A stretch of 64,000 nucleotides of DNA from Prototheca cutis (Eukaryota; Chlorophyta; Trebouxiophyceae; Chlorellales; Chlorellaceae): NCBI GenBank assembly GCA_002897115.2, contig BCIH01000001.1:2183057-2247056 (forward strand), written 5' to 3'. This document shows positions 11,249 to 23,167 of the stretch, piece after piece (position 1 is the stretch's first letter; every line of letters starts with the position of its first letter). Made by a program: the position numbers and the translations under genes. The notes under the pieces are model-generated. The model was not told the origin of the DNA. It saw nothing but the letters and a program-made list of their open reading frames with translations, and did not search any database.

Positions 11249-12139
11249 GCTTCTTGTCGCACGCACTGCACAAGCCAGTGTTCCTCTGTTTTTATATATT
11301 AAAAACTGTTTTTCGAGGCCGCACTCCGCTGGTTGTGTGAGCACTACCCTTGCTTGTTGGTGGAAAAGAATGTGGCAACTTGCGTGGGGGGGTCCCCAAA
11401 GAACAGCGATACCCGAGATGATCAGCGCTCCGCTGCCCAAGACACCACCCTCCCCCCTTCCTTCGGGACTCCCCGCTGCGCTGCACCGTCTCAACCGAAC
11501 CCCAACTGCCACGGGTCCTGTACATTCCTTGCATGGTGATTTTGTCGAAACACTGTGCAGGAGCTCACCGGTGTTACAGCTTTGCATGAAATGATTCACG
11601 TAGAAAGGAAAGAAAGCGCTAGCAGCAAGAAGGCGCGAACGCTCGTGCCAGGGCGGCATTCCACTCACTCAAAGAGTCGCTGGAACAGTGAAAATAGGAG
11701 GATTCAATTGACTCGGGTCACACAGGAAAGAAAGCAGACGGGGGTGAAGTGACGCCATGCATTTGGCATTGCCAGGGCAAACGCTCCTCTCGGAGAACAG
11801 GATGCTGGGGCTTCAAGTTCTCTGCAATCGGCCCAGGCCGGGCCGCTGCAATTTGAGGCAACAGTTCTTTGTGCGGGTGTGGGTGGCTGGGCGTGGGTAT
11901 AGGGGTGTGCATGCAGAGTGTTGGCGGCGACGAGAGACCCTGGGAGTCCAAACCGTCGAGAACGACTCTAGAAATCGTCGCCGCTGCCGTCATTTCTGCA
12001 TGCGCACGCTCTTGCCACGCCAGGAGTACAGTGGAGGGGGCGGGGGCAACTCGGACCAAGAGAAGCGCTTTAAAAATCCGCACATCAGGGGGGATGGGTG
12101 GGTGGGTGGGCGGGCAATCTGCCAGCCACAAGAGCTCGC
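11249..12139. other. Convergent intergenic region, about 0.9 kb
   Basis: Lies between the 3' ends of the isoleucyl-tRNA synthetase gene (plus) and the CaaX protein gene (minus). It holds an AT-rich stretch just past the synthetase stop (11290-11315), which may be part of its 3' UTR. No exon or RNA gene that I can support. Confidence 0.5.
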
Positions 12140-12925
12140 TCACATGACCACGCAGCAGGCCTGGTGGTCGTCGGGCCGACGCAGTGCCACTTCCTCCGAG
12201 ACCATAGGAAACTCGATGACATCAGCGATGGGCTTGCTCGGTCGGAAATCGATCCAGTGCACCTTTTCCGCTTCAGCGCGACGCTGGCCCCGAAAAATGG
12301 ACGTCCGCAGGGGAAAGCGGCGGCGGGGGGGTTCACTCATTTCCGGCAGCGACGCCGCGCGGCCGGGCCACGGCTTGGCCGTCGAGTCAAATGGCGAGGG
12401 ACCCAGGTTGTCCATGTGCTGTTGTCGTTCCACAGCCGCGAGCTGCCGCGGGCTCGCGGGCTCCGACAGGCTCTTCGGTTTGAGTACAGGGGCTCTAGTA
12501 GGCGCCGTGTGCTTGGGTGTGGGCTTGGCATCTGGTGGTGGCGAGGGCTTGCCATTTGCTGCCGGCTCAGCTGGGGCTTCTGGGGGTGGTGTCACCGCGG
12601 CGTCGCATCCTCCTTTGTCGCTCGGCGCAGCCACATCCTCTGCCAGCTCGTTCCCACCACGTGCATCCTCCTGTGCCACAAGCACGGCGGTACCCGACAC
12701 CCACGCCGCCACTGGGGACTGGGGTGGCGATGCCCCGCCCTCTGGCCCATCGGCGTCGCTGCATGAGCTGCTGCCGCTGCCGTGGATCGTGCTTGCGGAA
12801 TCGCGCTCCTCCGGCACGGACGCCGTGCTCGTACGTCGCGGTCGGACCCAGCCCGTGTTGCGCCGCAGGTGCGGGCGCTCAGGGGCTACTACATCCTGGG
12901 TGGCCGGCGGGATGGCTGTGGTCAT
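12140..12925 (-). CDS. Unrecognised CaaX-box (probably prenylated) protein
   Basis: Single exon of 261 residues starting MTTAIPPATQDVV. Most of it is low-complexity, rich in Pro, Ala, Ser and Glu, and probably disordered. The last 70 residues look folded or constrained: PRRRFPLRTSIFRGQRR, then KVHWIDFRPSKPIADVIEFP. The very end is ACCVVM followed by the stop. CVVM is a good CaaX box with Met in the X position, which is known to favour farnesyltransferase, and the preceding Cys could be palmitoylated, so the protein probably sits on a membrane. KVHW fits the loose RVxF/W consensus for docking to protein phosphatase 1, but that consensus is short. I do not recognise a family. The gene follows kish on the same strand with 111 nt between stop and start. 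Confidence 0.7.
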   Translation of the reverse strand: MTTAIPPATQDVVAPERPHLRRNTGWVRPRRTSTASVPEERDSASTIHGSGSSSCSDADGPEGGASPPQSPVAAWVSGTAVLVAQEDARGGNELAEDVAAPSDKGGCDAAVTPPPEAPAEPAANGKPSPPPDAKPTPKHTAPTRAPVLKPKSLSEPASPRQLAAVERQQHMDNLGPSPFDSTAKPWPGRAASLPEMSEPPRRRFPLRTSIFRGQRRAEAEKVHWIDFRPSKPIADVIEFPMVSEEVALRRPDDHQACCVVM

Positions 12926-13036
12926 CCGTTATGCGGCTTGCTTTGTTGCTCCTGTTGCCGTGTGCTGGTGAAAAGTGGTCCTGGGAGGCGTGGGGTGCGG
13001 TACTGCTCCTCCTTGGACGGTAGCTGCTGTGCACTC

Positions 13037-13529
13037 TTAGACAAATAGGATGGACAGGGCCATGCCCATGCAGGCAAGGGATACCCAGGGACTCAGTCGC
13101 TCGCCAACGCGCGCAAACTTCCAGAACAGGCCTCTAAAACTGCAAACATGCGTCAAGGTGGGGTCGACGGGTAAGCGGGGATGCGAGCGGGCATCGCGAT
13201 AAGCACACGATTACCGCCTGGCACTCGGCCAAGGCCCCACACCTCTGGGGCTGACCAGCGTCAAAACCCTCCAATCCAGGGGAAAACCTCCCAGAAAAAC
13301 GTACCCAGTCTTTTGATTCAGAACGCTGGGAGCTGTGGCAATGGAAGATTGGGAATGGGGCGTGTCACGGTCACCGGGCGGCGTGAGGGAATATACCTTC
13401 CCTGGTCGCACCGCGGGCCCCCCACCCTGACAGGTGGCCACCCGCACCTTTGGTCTTGACATACGTGCACGAGCACACCGCCAACAGCAGGACGATGCAG
13501 AACGCCCTAAAGTCGAACAGAGCCGACAT
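13037..13529 (-). CDS. TMEM167: Kish / TMEM167 small secretory-pathway membrane protein
   Basis: Three exons on the minus strand: 13448-13529, 13305-13332 (28 nt) and 13037-13139, with matching phases, give 70 residues. The protein starts [20 protein letters not shown] and ends in a second helix. It matches the kish/TMEM167 family along its full length: the MSA-F-F start, a first membrane helix, the A-P-S-x-L-x-x-K-T-G hinge, then G-L-F-W-K-x-A-R-x-G-E-R-x-S-P and a second membrane helix ending S-I-L-F. Usual length is 72, so the model is complete. Family members are Golgi/ER membrane proteins needed for constitutive secretion. The 28-nt middle exon is one of the smallest here and would be missed by simple open-frame searches. 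Confidence 0.92.
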
Positions 13530-14269
13530 GGTTGTTATTCGGAACAGAAAGTAGGATGCCGGTGCGCGGAGGAGGGCTTAAACAACGTCGCGAGTGATCG
13601 GGGACGCGAGCATCACGATCAGGAAGAGCTCCTCCCCCCGGCCGTGAAGCCGAGCAAAAATGGCGGGAAAACACCCCGATTTTTGAAACCCAAATGCTGA
13701 GCTTTTTGAATTCCACACATGATCCCCCAGATCAGGCTCAAGGAGCTTATGTTTCGCACCAGGGGTGTCCGTGTACAGACACCCTCAGCCCCACTGTTGT
13801 GGGGTTCTCCATTCAGCGGGTCCGAGTGAGGATCGCCGAGGTGCCGGTGGCCACGCTCGGAGGCAGGCCCTGGAATGCCGAACGCCAGGCCCAAGGGTGA
13901 GTCGCCCCGCATTGCCATCGCCGGCGTTTTGAAAAGCCTTTTGATGGATTTGATATTGGTGTGCGTGCCTGTGGGGATCGGGGAGAGGGCTACGCTGCAT
14001 TCCTGATCCCCCCTGAACCCACCAAAGACCCTGCTTGCTCGGGTATCGCTCATTCCCCGGCCCCGCCCCGATCTCTTGTGCAGGCTATGTCGCTGTCGGC
14101 AGGGAGACTCCGGTAGAGGCTCTCATTTCAGGTACAGATTGGAACTCTCTTATGATTTACATTCCGATTTTTTGATGCCGTGACCTGCTGCACGGCTTGT
14201 GAGCAGGGAAGGAAACTTCCCGGGACTCCAGACCATGACCGAGGAAAGCTTGGGTTCCGCGCAGGTGGC
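13530..14269. other. Divergent intergenic region between kish and MET1
   Basis: About 740 nt between divergently transcribed genes. It should contain both promoters. The open frames on the minus strand at 13.6-14.05 kb have no recognisable content, and I did not call them. Confidence 0.45.
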
Positions 14270-17200
14270 ATGGCCGCGACAAAGACCGGCGACGGCGCCA
14301 AGCGCGTCGCCAGCCCTGCCCCCCGTGCCGACAAGAAGGCCAAGATCAAGGAGGAGAAGCCCGAGATCAAGCAGGAGGGCACCGTGGGATCAGGCCGCCA
14401 GGCCGCACAGGTGACGCTCTTCTTGCATGGTCGCTTCAGGAGGCACCCCACAACAGGACTTTTTTAAGCACGCCCCAAACAAAAAAGAATCCCACGGCCA
14501 TCCTCTGTCTCACAAAAATAGATGGGAAACAAAACCTCACCCGCCGCATCCTCACACAGAATCTGAAGCTTAAGGAGGAGAATGTCAAGGGCGAGCGGTC
14601 CAGCAAGGACTACCTGGTGATCAAAGAGTTTGACCGCGCCGCCGACGAGGCCGAGGCCCTTGCCAAGACGGCCGGCGAGGGCAGCGCCCGACAGACCAGG
14701 CGTCGTCTGGGCGATTTTTCTCTGTCCTCGCCCAACGGCATCTTTGAGCCGCTGGCGGCGCTGGATGCTGGGCGGGAGGACTTGGAGCTTTCCGGCGTCG
14801 TCTACCCCGAGTCGGGCGCAGTGAGCAAAGCCACGGGCGTGACTGTGGCCAAGTTTGGTCCTGCTGCATCATTGGTAGTGGAACTGGACGGTCCGGATGG
14901 GGTGAGGATTGTTGTCTGCACTGCTGCGGCCACTTATGAGCTGCTCAAGCCTGCTCCTGCCTACAAGAAGACCCTGGGCGCTGCCGTCGCCGAGGCTGCC
15001 CTGATGCGTGAGCTCGCCCGGGGCCTCAACCCGGCACTGGGGGGCTCGTTCGACGCGACCCTGGACGAGTTGATCCTCCGCATTGCTCGCGCAAAGATCC
15101 CGCACGGCTACCCCTCGGTCCGGGACGCGCTTCTGCTTGCTGGCCGCTTCGTTCTCCAGCAGGTTTGTTGCATTGTTTGCTGTTTTTTGTGGCGGTAGAT
15201 TTGAGGAAGGAGGGGGGGATTGTTATTGGCTGGCACTGGCACAACACATTCCCCTCGCCAAAAAGCTATCCCCTGATGACTGTGAACCGTTCCATCTACT
15301 TTGCTCTCTCTTGCAGCTGGGCAAACTCGACGCAGTTTCGGGTCCCAAGGACGTCAAGTACCTTGAGACGGACGCCTGCCGCGCCCTCTCCAAGGAGGTG
15401 AGTCGTACACCCGTATGGGTTGGTGGCTGTAGCTTGTCTCTGTGGATCTCAGCGCAGTGGAACAGGCAATGGCTTTCAGCAGCATCGCTGCGGTCACAAT
15501 GCATGCTCACAAACAGACCATCGATGCATGCACAGGTGGACAACTACAAGTACAAGGGTTCCCAGGGCGCCAATGCTGGCATCGTCATCCGCGACACCTC
15601 GGCGCCGGCTGTTGCCGAGTCTTCCGAGGATGCCCCCGCCGACGATGAGGCCGCTGCGGCGCGGGCGGCGGCCGAGGAGGCCGACGCGGCGTTTGCCCGG
15701 CAACTGCAGGCGCAGATGGACACCGCTGCGGTGGCGGCCGCTGGCGGCCGCAGCGGCTCGGGCGCCGCTGCTCGGGGCGCAGGCCAGGCCTATCTCCAGG
15801 TTTCTCCCGAGGAGATTGCTGACGACTACCCCACCCCGCTGGCCTACACCAAGGAGGAAGAGGAAATGGATGAACTGTTGCTTGCCGAGGAGGAAGATTT
15901 CGGTATGGTTGACCCCGACGCACTGCCCCGCCGTGTGCTCACCGACTTTTCAGTCTACAACTCCGAGGGCTGGCTGTCCAGCCTGGAGCTGCTGCCCATG
16001 TGGGCGGGGGTCGACCCGGGCGTCGAGCTTTATGCGTCAGGGGTCGTGCTGGAGGATGACGGCGATATGATCAAGTCTGGACATGCCCTTGCCTTTGGTG
16101 ACAACGGTAGCGATGCTGGTGCTCCTGAAGAGGACAAGGCCGGGTCTTCTTCGTCTGCCGCTGCTTCGCCCGCGGATGAAGCCGCCGGTGGATCTTCCTC
16201 TTCTGGCGCTGGCGGATCTTCTTCGTCTGCCAACACTGCTGCAGGTGGGTCGTCCTCCTCTGGCCCCAACTCTGACAACCAAGGCATGCGACTGTGCCTG
16301 TCGCAGGTCAAGGATTGGGTGGTGGAGATGGGACCCGATGTGCTGCTCATCTCGCTGCGGACGGACGTCGCCTGGTACCGACTTGCGACCCCGGCGCCCC
16401 GTTATGCGGCCTGGTTTGCACCCGTGCTCAAGACGGCCCGCCTGGCTGCACGCGTCCTGACGTGGCTGTCTGGGGAATCCCGTGCGAGCAAGCTTTCGCT
16501 TGCGGACATCATCAAGCGTCTGGTAGCTGAACCGCAGACTTCATCCCTGGCAGTCTCCCGCAACCCCGCCCGCGTCGAGCGCTGGCTGGTCGTGCACGGC
16601 GCCATTCTGCTGAACCAGTTTGCCGCGTGGCCCGTGGCCGCGGTGCGGCGCAGCGCCTTTTGTTCCACGCTCAAGACCCGCATGCTGGACGTGCGCCACA
16701 GCAAGCTTTACCGCAAGGCGGTGGTTCCGGCACGGGTCGGATCCTCGGGGCGCGCGGTCAACCGCAACCCCATGAAGGATCGTGCGGCGGGTGCCCGCTC
16801 CAAGCCCATGACTGCCACTGCCACCGTGATGGTCAAGGCCGTCTGGCGGACATACTTCTCGGCCGGTGGCGTTCTTGCGGCCGAGGATGGAGGGGATGCG
16901 GATGGTGTCAAGGGCGACGCGGCCGAGGCCAAGGCCGCCGCCGAGGCCCTGACGGCAGGGCCACTGGCGCAACCCGTTGAGGAGGACGAAAACGCCGACG
17001 ACGGCGACGACGATGCTCAGGAAGACGCCCTCGCTGAGAAGGGTTCATCCGTCGCTGCTGGTGGCGCCAAGAAGAAGGGCAAGGCCGCTGCCGCTGCTGC
17101 CAAGAAGACGACCGCCAAGGACGATGACACCCCCGTCACACAGGGCGAGCTGGTGGGCGAGGTCATTCGCACCGACAAGTCTGGACTCGAGTACTACCGC

Positions 17201-20182
17201 GCCGCGAAGCTGGGCAACCTGGAGTTTGCCGTGGGCGACGTCGTTCGGCTGGCGGACGAGGAGGCCGGCAGCGACGATGATGATGAGGACGTCGCGGCGG
17301 CGACTGACAAGTCGACGCTCCCGCGCATGGGTATCGTGCAGGCGCTGTGGGTGGGCAAGTCCTCGGCCGTGGGCGGCACCGTCCCCCGGGTCCAGGTCCG
17401 TCTGCTGGTGCACGGCGTGGAGACGGTGCTTGGCGACGCGGCATCCGATGCCGAGCTGTTTTTGACAACCGAGCACACGACGGTGTCGCTGAAATCCGAC
17501 TCGATCGTTGCCCTCGTCGATGCCCCCCGGCTGTCGCGGGCGTGGGACCACCGCCTGCGCGCCGAGCATTTCGCGGAAGACGAGGCGCTGCGTGAAGCCA
17601 ACGCTGCCGCCCGGGCAGAGGGCCGCCCCGCTCGCTACTTTTGGCGGCGGCAGTACGTTCCCTGCGAGGGCATGTTCCGCGACCCTCCCAAGGACCTGGC
17701 ACTCGGAGAGCGCCTGCCAGAGCCCGAGGGGCCCGAGACGGGGCCGGCGACCATCCTCCCAGGTGGCGCGGGCTTCCGCAAGCATGGTGTCGAGTACAAG
17801 GTCGGCGACTGTCTGTTCCTGAGCCCGGGTGTCCTGGACACCGTCGACGGTGCCCGCCCCGAAGTCGCCCTTCCCGAGTACCTCTCAAACTCCCGCTTCC
17901 ACAAGGTACTGTTTTGGGATTTTGGGGTTGGGGGCCTTGTTTGGGGTTGGGGATAGGGGTTGTCAGGGGGCGTTTGTCTCATTCCACCAAGCAAGCAGGC
18001 AGGCACACCCATGAGAACACAATGCGCTCCCACTCATGCACGCACCCAACACATGCACAGGGTTCTCACGTGGGGCTGCGTGCGTGGGGCATTGCCAAAT
18101 TGATCGAAGTCAAGCCCGCGGGCAAGGCTGCGGGCGCCGAGGTCAAATCCCTCGCCGTGCAGCGTTTCTACCGGCCCGAGGACATCAGCGAGGACCTGGC
18201 CTACGCCGCGCCTTCTTACTACGCGGTCTATGCCTCCAAGGCCGAGCGGCAGGAAGTCGATCCCACGGACGTGTGCGGCGCCTGCGCCGTTGTGCCCCGC
18301 GGTGGGCCCGTGTCCATCGAGTCATTCGAGTGCATCGGGACGTACGATCGTGGTGCTGCCAAGGTTGGCGAGGCGCCCGAGGATCTCCGCAGTGGTGACA
18401 TGGAGATGGCTGATGTCGGCGCTGCCACCAAGGCTGATCGCGGCAAGGCGCCCGTCGTCGACCGCGATGCCAGCGATGGCGCTGGCAACACCAACACCAA
18501 TTCGGAGCCCTTCCCCGGGGACGATGGTGTCTCGCTGGCCACAATGGACATCTTTGCCGGGTGCGGCGGGCTGTCGGAGGGCATGCACGCTGCGGGCGCG
18601 GCGCACACGCGCTGGGCGATCGAGTACGAGTATGCGGCGGCCGAGGCTTTCAAGCTGAACAACCCTCGTGCGGCGACATTTTGTGCCAACTGCAACGTGC
18701 TGCTGCACGCGGCCATGGCCAAGGCCGGGCTGGAGGGCCAGTGCGAGGCCAGCGAAGAGGCAGTGGCGGAGTCGGCGGCCATGCCCGAGGACCAGCGCGC
18801 GGCGCTGCCTGCCCCCGGGGAGGTGGACTTCATCTGCGGCGGCCCGCCCTGCCAGGGCTACTCAGGCATGAACCGCTTCAACAAGGGCAACTGGTCCATG
18901 GTCCAAAACTCCATGGTCATGAGTTTCCTGAGTTATGCGGATTTCTATCGGCCACGCTATTTCCTGCTGGAAAACGTGCGCAATTTCGTGAGCCACAACA
19001 AGTCGTTCACGTTCCGGCTGACGCTGCGATGCCTGCTGGACATGGGCTACCAGGTCCGATTCGGCGTGCTCAATGCCGGCAATTTCGGCGTCGCGCAGTC
19101 GCGCAAGCGCACGTTCATCTGGGCGGCGGCGCCGGGCGAAGGGCTGCCGGACTGGCCGCGCCTCGCGCACGCCTTCCGCACGCCCCAGCTCACCATCAAC
19201 CTGCCCAACGGCGTGCAGTACACGGCAGTCGTGCAGACTGCAGGCGCGCCCCTGCGTCCCGTGACCGTCCGCGACGCCATCGGCGACTTGCCCGCGATCG
19301 AAAACGGCGCGGACGAGGAGGTCCAGCCGTACGCCGGCCCACCGACGTCGGCCTTCCAGCGGGCCATCCGCGGTGAGTGCCCCGAGCTGTTCGACCACAT
19401 TTCCAAGATGATGAACCCGCTCAACCTGGAGCGTTGCCGCTGCATTCCCAAGGGCGTGCCCGGGGCCGACTGGCGTGTCCTGGAGCAGATTGTGCGTGAC
19501 GACCCCAGTCGTGAGAAATTCCAGGGTCAACCACTCGTGCCCTGGTGCCTGCCCAACACGGCCGACCGCCACAACGGCTGGCGCGGGCTGTTTGGCCGTC
19601 TGGACCCCCGCGGGCACTTTCCTACTTCCACTACGGATCCGCAGCCCATGGGCAAGGTGGGACAGGTGTTCCACCCGGACCAGGACCGCATCGTCAGCGT
19701 CCGCGAATGCGCCCGCGCCCAGGGTGGGTACCGTTTTTTGGGCGGGGGGCTGGAGCCATTGGCTGATGGGGCCGATGCGTGGATCGGCTTCCGTTGATGC
19801 TGGGCCACGTTCCACACTTCCCAACTCTAACCAATCCATGCACCCCGCCGCAGGTTTCCCCGACAAGCACCGCTTCTGGGGCAATGTGCACAACAAGCAC
19901 AGGCAGGTGGGCAATGCCGTGCCCCCACCCCTGGCCGCCGCGCTGGGCAGGCAGCTGCGCAAGGTAAGCAAGTTGTTTGTTGGACAGGTGTCCCTTTTTC
20001 CTTGCCCCATGCCCAATTTTGGGGCCCTCATTCATTTTCATTTGTGGAGGCAATTCCAGATCGTAAGCTTGGATCCGCACCGATGATGCATGTGGCCTCG
20101 CGGAATTCAACCAAAATACGCATTAAACTCATATCACGTGCAGAAACTGGAGGAAAAGGTGGCGGCCATGGATACGGAGTGA
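14270..20182 (+). CDS. MET1: MET1/DNMT1-type maintenance DNA (cytosine-5) methyltransferase
   Basis: Seven exons: 14270-14410, 14560-15162, 15317-15397, 15536-17905, 18061-19723, 19854-19963 and 20144-20182. All phases agree and they encode 1668 residues. Order of parts: a Lys-rich N-terminus ([15 protein letters not shown]), a first replication-foci domain (about 85-200), an acidic/Ala linker, a second replication-foci domain (about 390-640, interrupted by a poly-Ser/Gly segment at 16140-16260), two BAH domains (about 827-994 and 1027-1155) and the catalytic domain from about 1226. Catalytic motifs are all present: [13 protein letters not shown] (I), [10 protein letters not shown] with the nucleophile Cys (IV), FLLENVRNF (VI), QSRKRTF (VIII) and [13 protein letters not shown] (X). 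The enzyme copies CG methylation to the daughter strand. The double replication-foci layout is that of plant MET1; no CXXC zinc finger is visible. Confidence 0.96.
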
Positions 20183-21322
20183 GTCCGGCTCCGTTTTCCC
20201 GGGCCTCCACGGAGCCCCCGCCCGCAGGACTGGCTTTGCAGCTTCCATACATCGATCCAATGCAGAGGTTGTGCACATTGAAAGAGCATGGATTTGAACT
20301 CGTTTTAGCTTGCGATGTAACCCGGTATTCGTCGTCGTTAATCGGCCGAATCCGTACGGGGTCCCCGGTGGGGTTTCACGTCGTACTACAATAGGTTCGC
20401 GGCAGGGTGCTGTTACCTGCTATTCATCGCCACCGCAGCACCCCGGAAGCCGCGCTGCGCAGTTTTCCCTTCCGTCCCTGGGTCACAACGGCATGCACAT
20501 TCCTGATTGCCGACAAGCTGCAGCTTCATGTCCACTGTGCCGGCTTCCCATGGGACCTTGGATGGAGCACCGGGCGTCCCGACCTAGCTCCCAGGGTGCC
20601 CGGGGCCCCTTGCAGAGGGGGAAGGAAACATCGCAGTGAATTGTCCCCGCGCCAGGTCGATCCCCAAGGCACACCGTCCGCGCTCCCCGTTCAACCCAAA
20701 ATTTAAAATCTCGGATGTGCGTAGAGCAATTTCCTTAGGGTCCTATGCCGGCTACCCTCCGGTGGCAGCCACCATGGACCCCAATTTTAGGGCAGGTCCA
20801 CAGGGTCTTCAGTGATCTGCCGCGCGCTGCACTGCCCCTGATCTGAGTATGACAACAGGGTTGTAAAAGGCGCTTCTCATGTGTTTTGAAAATGGGGCAA
20901 CGCGACGTGTTATTGCGTCGACCTCCGGGGTCAGTGTAAAGTCAGGGCGGCATGGTACCACGTGAAGCTGACTGCCTGTGCCAAGGTTGGCCAAGGATCC
21001 TTGTCCGTCTGTCACAGCGTCTCGTTTCCCCCCTAAAAATTCCTTAAAATCCATTATAACTACAACATTCATATGTGTGGACGGCTGCTCCTGGCAGTTG
21101 CACAGCTGGAGAGGGTGCGCGTAGGGATTACGCTTCCCGTGTCCGACCGGGGGAGTCACCGCGTGGCATGTGAAAACTTTGGCTTGTCCGATCATTGTCC
21201 TGGGCCCTGCCTCTTTTATTACTGGCGGGGCTGATATCCGTTTTTGAGGGCCCTGCATGACGTCTGCACAACATTTTTGCTGTCCTAATTTTTGACAGAG
21301 GAAGGTTGTGCCATAGAGAAGC
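20183..21322. other. Intergenic, about 1.1 kb, no gene seen
   Basis: AT-richer stretch downstream of MET1 with many stop codons in all frames. I find no exon, RNA gene or repeat that I can support. It should contain the MET1 3' UTR and the promoter of the next gene. Confidence 0.5.
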
Positions 21323-22879
21323 ATGGCGGGGAGTAAGAGGCCGCTGGCGCAGCGGCCCCACCGCCGCAGCCTGAGGTTGTCAGGACTGCTGTGCTTCTCG
21401 GCACCCCGGGTTCTGGAAGGCGAAAATGAAATAAATGCACATCAGGAGTCTCGGCGAGCGATAATGCCGTTTCGAGCGGTCGATGGAGGCTCAATCACGG
21501 CGGCTCGCAGGGCTGGGGCCCCACCTTCGCTGGTGTTGGAAAATTACTTGGGCAGGGGGAAGGGTGCCGGCGATTTCCAAGTCGCCGAGTCCACCGTTGG
21601 CGCCTCATGCACGGATGCCGAGTCGGTGCAGGGCGCCGGCTGCTCGCAATGCGGGGCCGGGTCCTACAGCGAAGCCGGGGTTGAACCCAGGGTCGCCCCC
21701 GGCCACTGCACGACCGCCGACGACGCCACCTCCATGTCCGGCCCCCACACCCCCGACGGCCGCCCCGCTCAGGCCAAGCCCAGCATCTCCAGCAGCCCAG
21801 GCCTGGCCCCCAGCAGCTCCTCCGTCGACGAAGGCGGCGCGCCAGCCGCCGCCAGCAGCAGCCACGGACGCAGCCTCAGCATCCCCACGCCGCCCGACAG
21901 CCCCACCCTGCGGCCTGACACCCGTGAATTTTCGCTGGGCCGCAAACTCAATGTCCTGCGGTCCCTGCCCGCCGTCGTGGTGCTGGCTGAAGACCCAGAG
22001 TCGCCGGCGCTGTCGGAGACAGAGGACCGGACCGGCAGTGCTGCTGTCCAACGGAAGCTGTCCCAGGTGGTTGCGGGGCACCACGTCCACTTTACCAAGA
22101 TCCGCCGGCAAATGGGCGACCCAAATGGTGAGTGGGGTTGTCCTTGGTGGGGGGATTGTGGCGGATTTGGGTGGTGGGTTTTTCTGGCCACCCAGGGCAA
22201 CACCTGGCATGGAAGGTGGGGGGAAGCTGGCTGATGGGGCCATGGCACCAGAATGTTCCGGCTTCTACAAAACAACTCGCACATTCCTGGACTCGTCCCT
22301 TTTTGGTGCTTCATTTATTTTTCTATGTTTGAACGAATGCGCGCTTTTTCAGTACTATGATCCCCCCCGGCTAAACTGTTCCCTCTGCGATGCCCGGGCC
22401 CCCTTGCAGCGCCGCCCAGTGACCTGTTGGCCCTCATGGCACGCAAGGTGTTCAGCAAGCAAAACTGCTCATTCAACCAGGTGTGTGTGTGGGGGGGGGG
22501 GCTTTGCACTCGGGGTGCCTGTTGTTGGGGAGGGAGGGACTCATTTTTATTCATGGAAGCCACACCCTGGATGACGAATCCCGACAAGCCGGCCGACCAC
22601 CATGCGTAAAATCACCCCCTCCTGCAGTTGAACAGCCTTGGGGAGATTTCAGACCTCGCAGCGGAGAACTCTATGCCCACTCCCAGCAGCGGCCAGCAGC
22701 AGCGGCGCCAGCAGCAGCAGCAGCTTGCAGCGGTGGTGACGACCATCTCGTCTGCCATGGTCTCGGAGGATGTGCCGACGGCGGCAGTACACAGCTCGTC
22801 GCTGTCCTGCACATTGCCCGCGCTGCCGCCCATCCGGACCCGGCTACCAGAGCGCCACCTTACGAGTCCCCTGACATGA
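21323..22879 (+). CDS. Unrecognised protein, three-exon model
   Basis: Model: exons 21323-22127, 22410-22480 and 22628-22879, phase-consistent GT-AG introns, about 375 residues; the ATG at 21464 is an alternative start. The N-terminal 160 residues are Ser/Ala/Pro-rich and probably disordered. A more constrained part follows: FSLGRKLNVLRSLPAVVVLA, then VVAGHHVHFTKIRRQMGDPN, then a helix spanning the exon 2 junction (SDLLALMARKVFSKQNCSFN) and a SLGEISDLAAENSM segment with a Gln-rich tail. I recognise no family. Support comes from the two good introns and the conserved-looking codon pattern. The antisense frame is also long here, as is common in GC-rich DNA, so strand choice rests on the splice sites. 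The 3' end is uncertain. Confidence 0.5.
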
Positions 22880-23167
22880 GGCTGGGCCAGTATCCCCCCC
22901 ATGTGCTCCCTCGTGGGGACTCCAACAGCTGTCCACCCCGTCAGCTGTCCACCGCCCTTGGATTCTTCATCTGTCCCCATCACGTATACCCGCGGGCCAC
23001 TCCCTGGCCGGCCCCACCGCCGACTCGCCGGAGATCAAGATGTTAAACAGCCCTCCTACACCCCCCCCGGCTCATTGTCGCCGGGGATGATCATTTGTTG
23101 CCTTCCTTGATGCTGTACTTGCATATTTTCGCTCTGCCGATGGGTGTACATGCGGCGGGGCGCCGCC

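Noticed and set aside
10174..11271. 365-codon antisense open frame opposite the isoleucyl-tRNA synthetase
   Set aside because: Shadow of a strongly conserved gene; Ser/Arg-rich composition and no family match.
13619..14053. 144-codon open frame on the minus strand upstream of kish
   Set aside because: No recognisable content, no supporting introns and an atypical composition; may be chance.
18862..20031. 389-codon antisense open frame opposite the MET1 catalytic domain
   Set aside because: Shadow frame; the plus strand carries all methyltransferase motifs.
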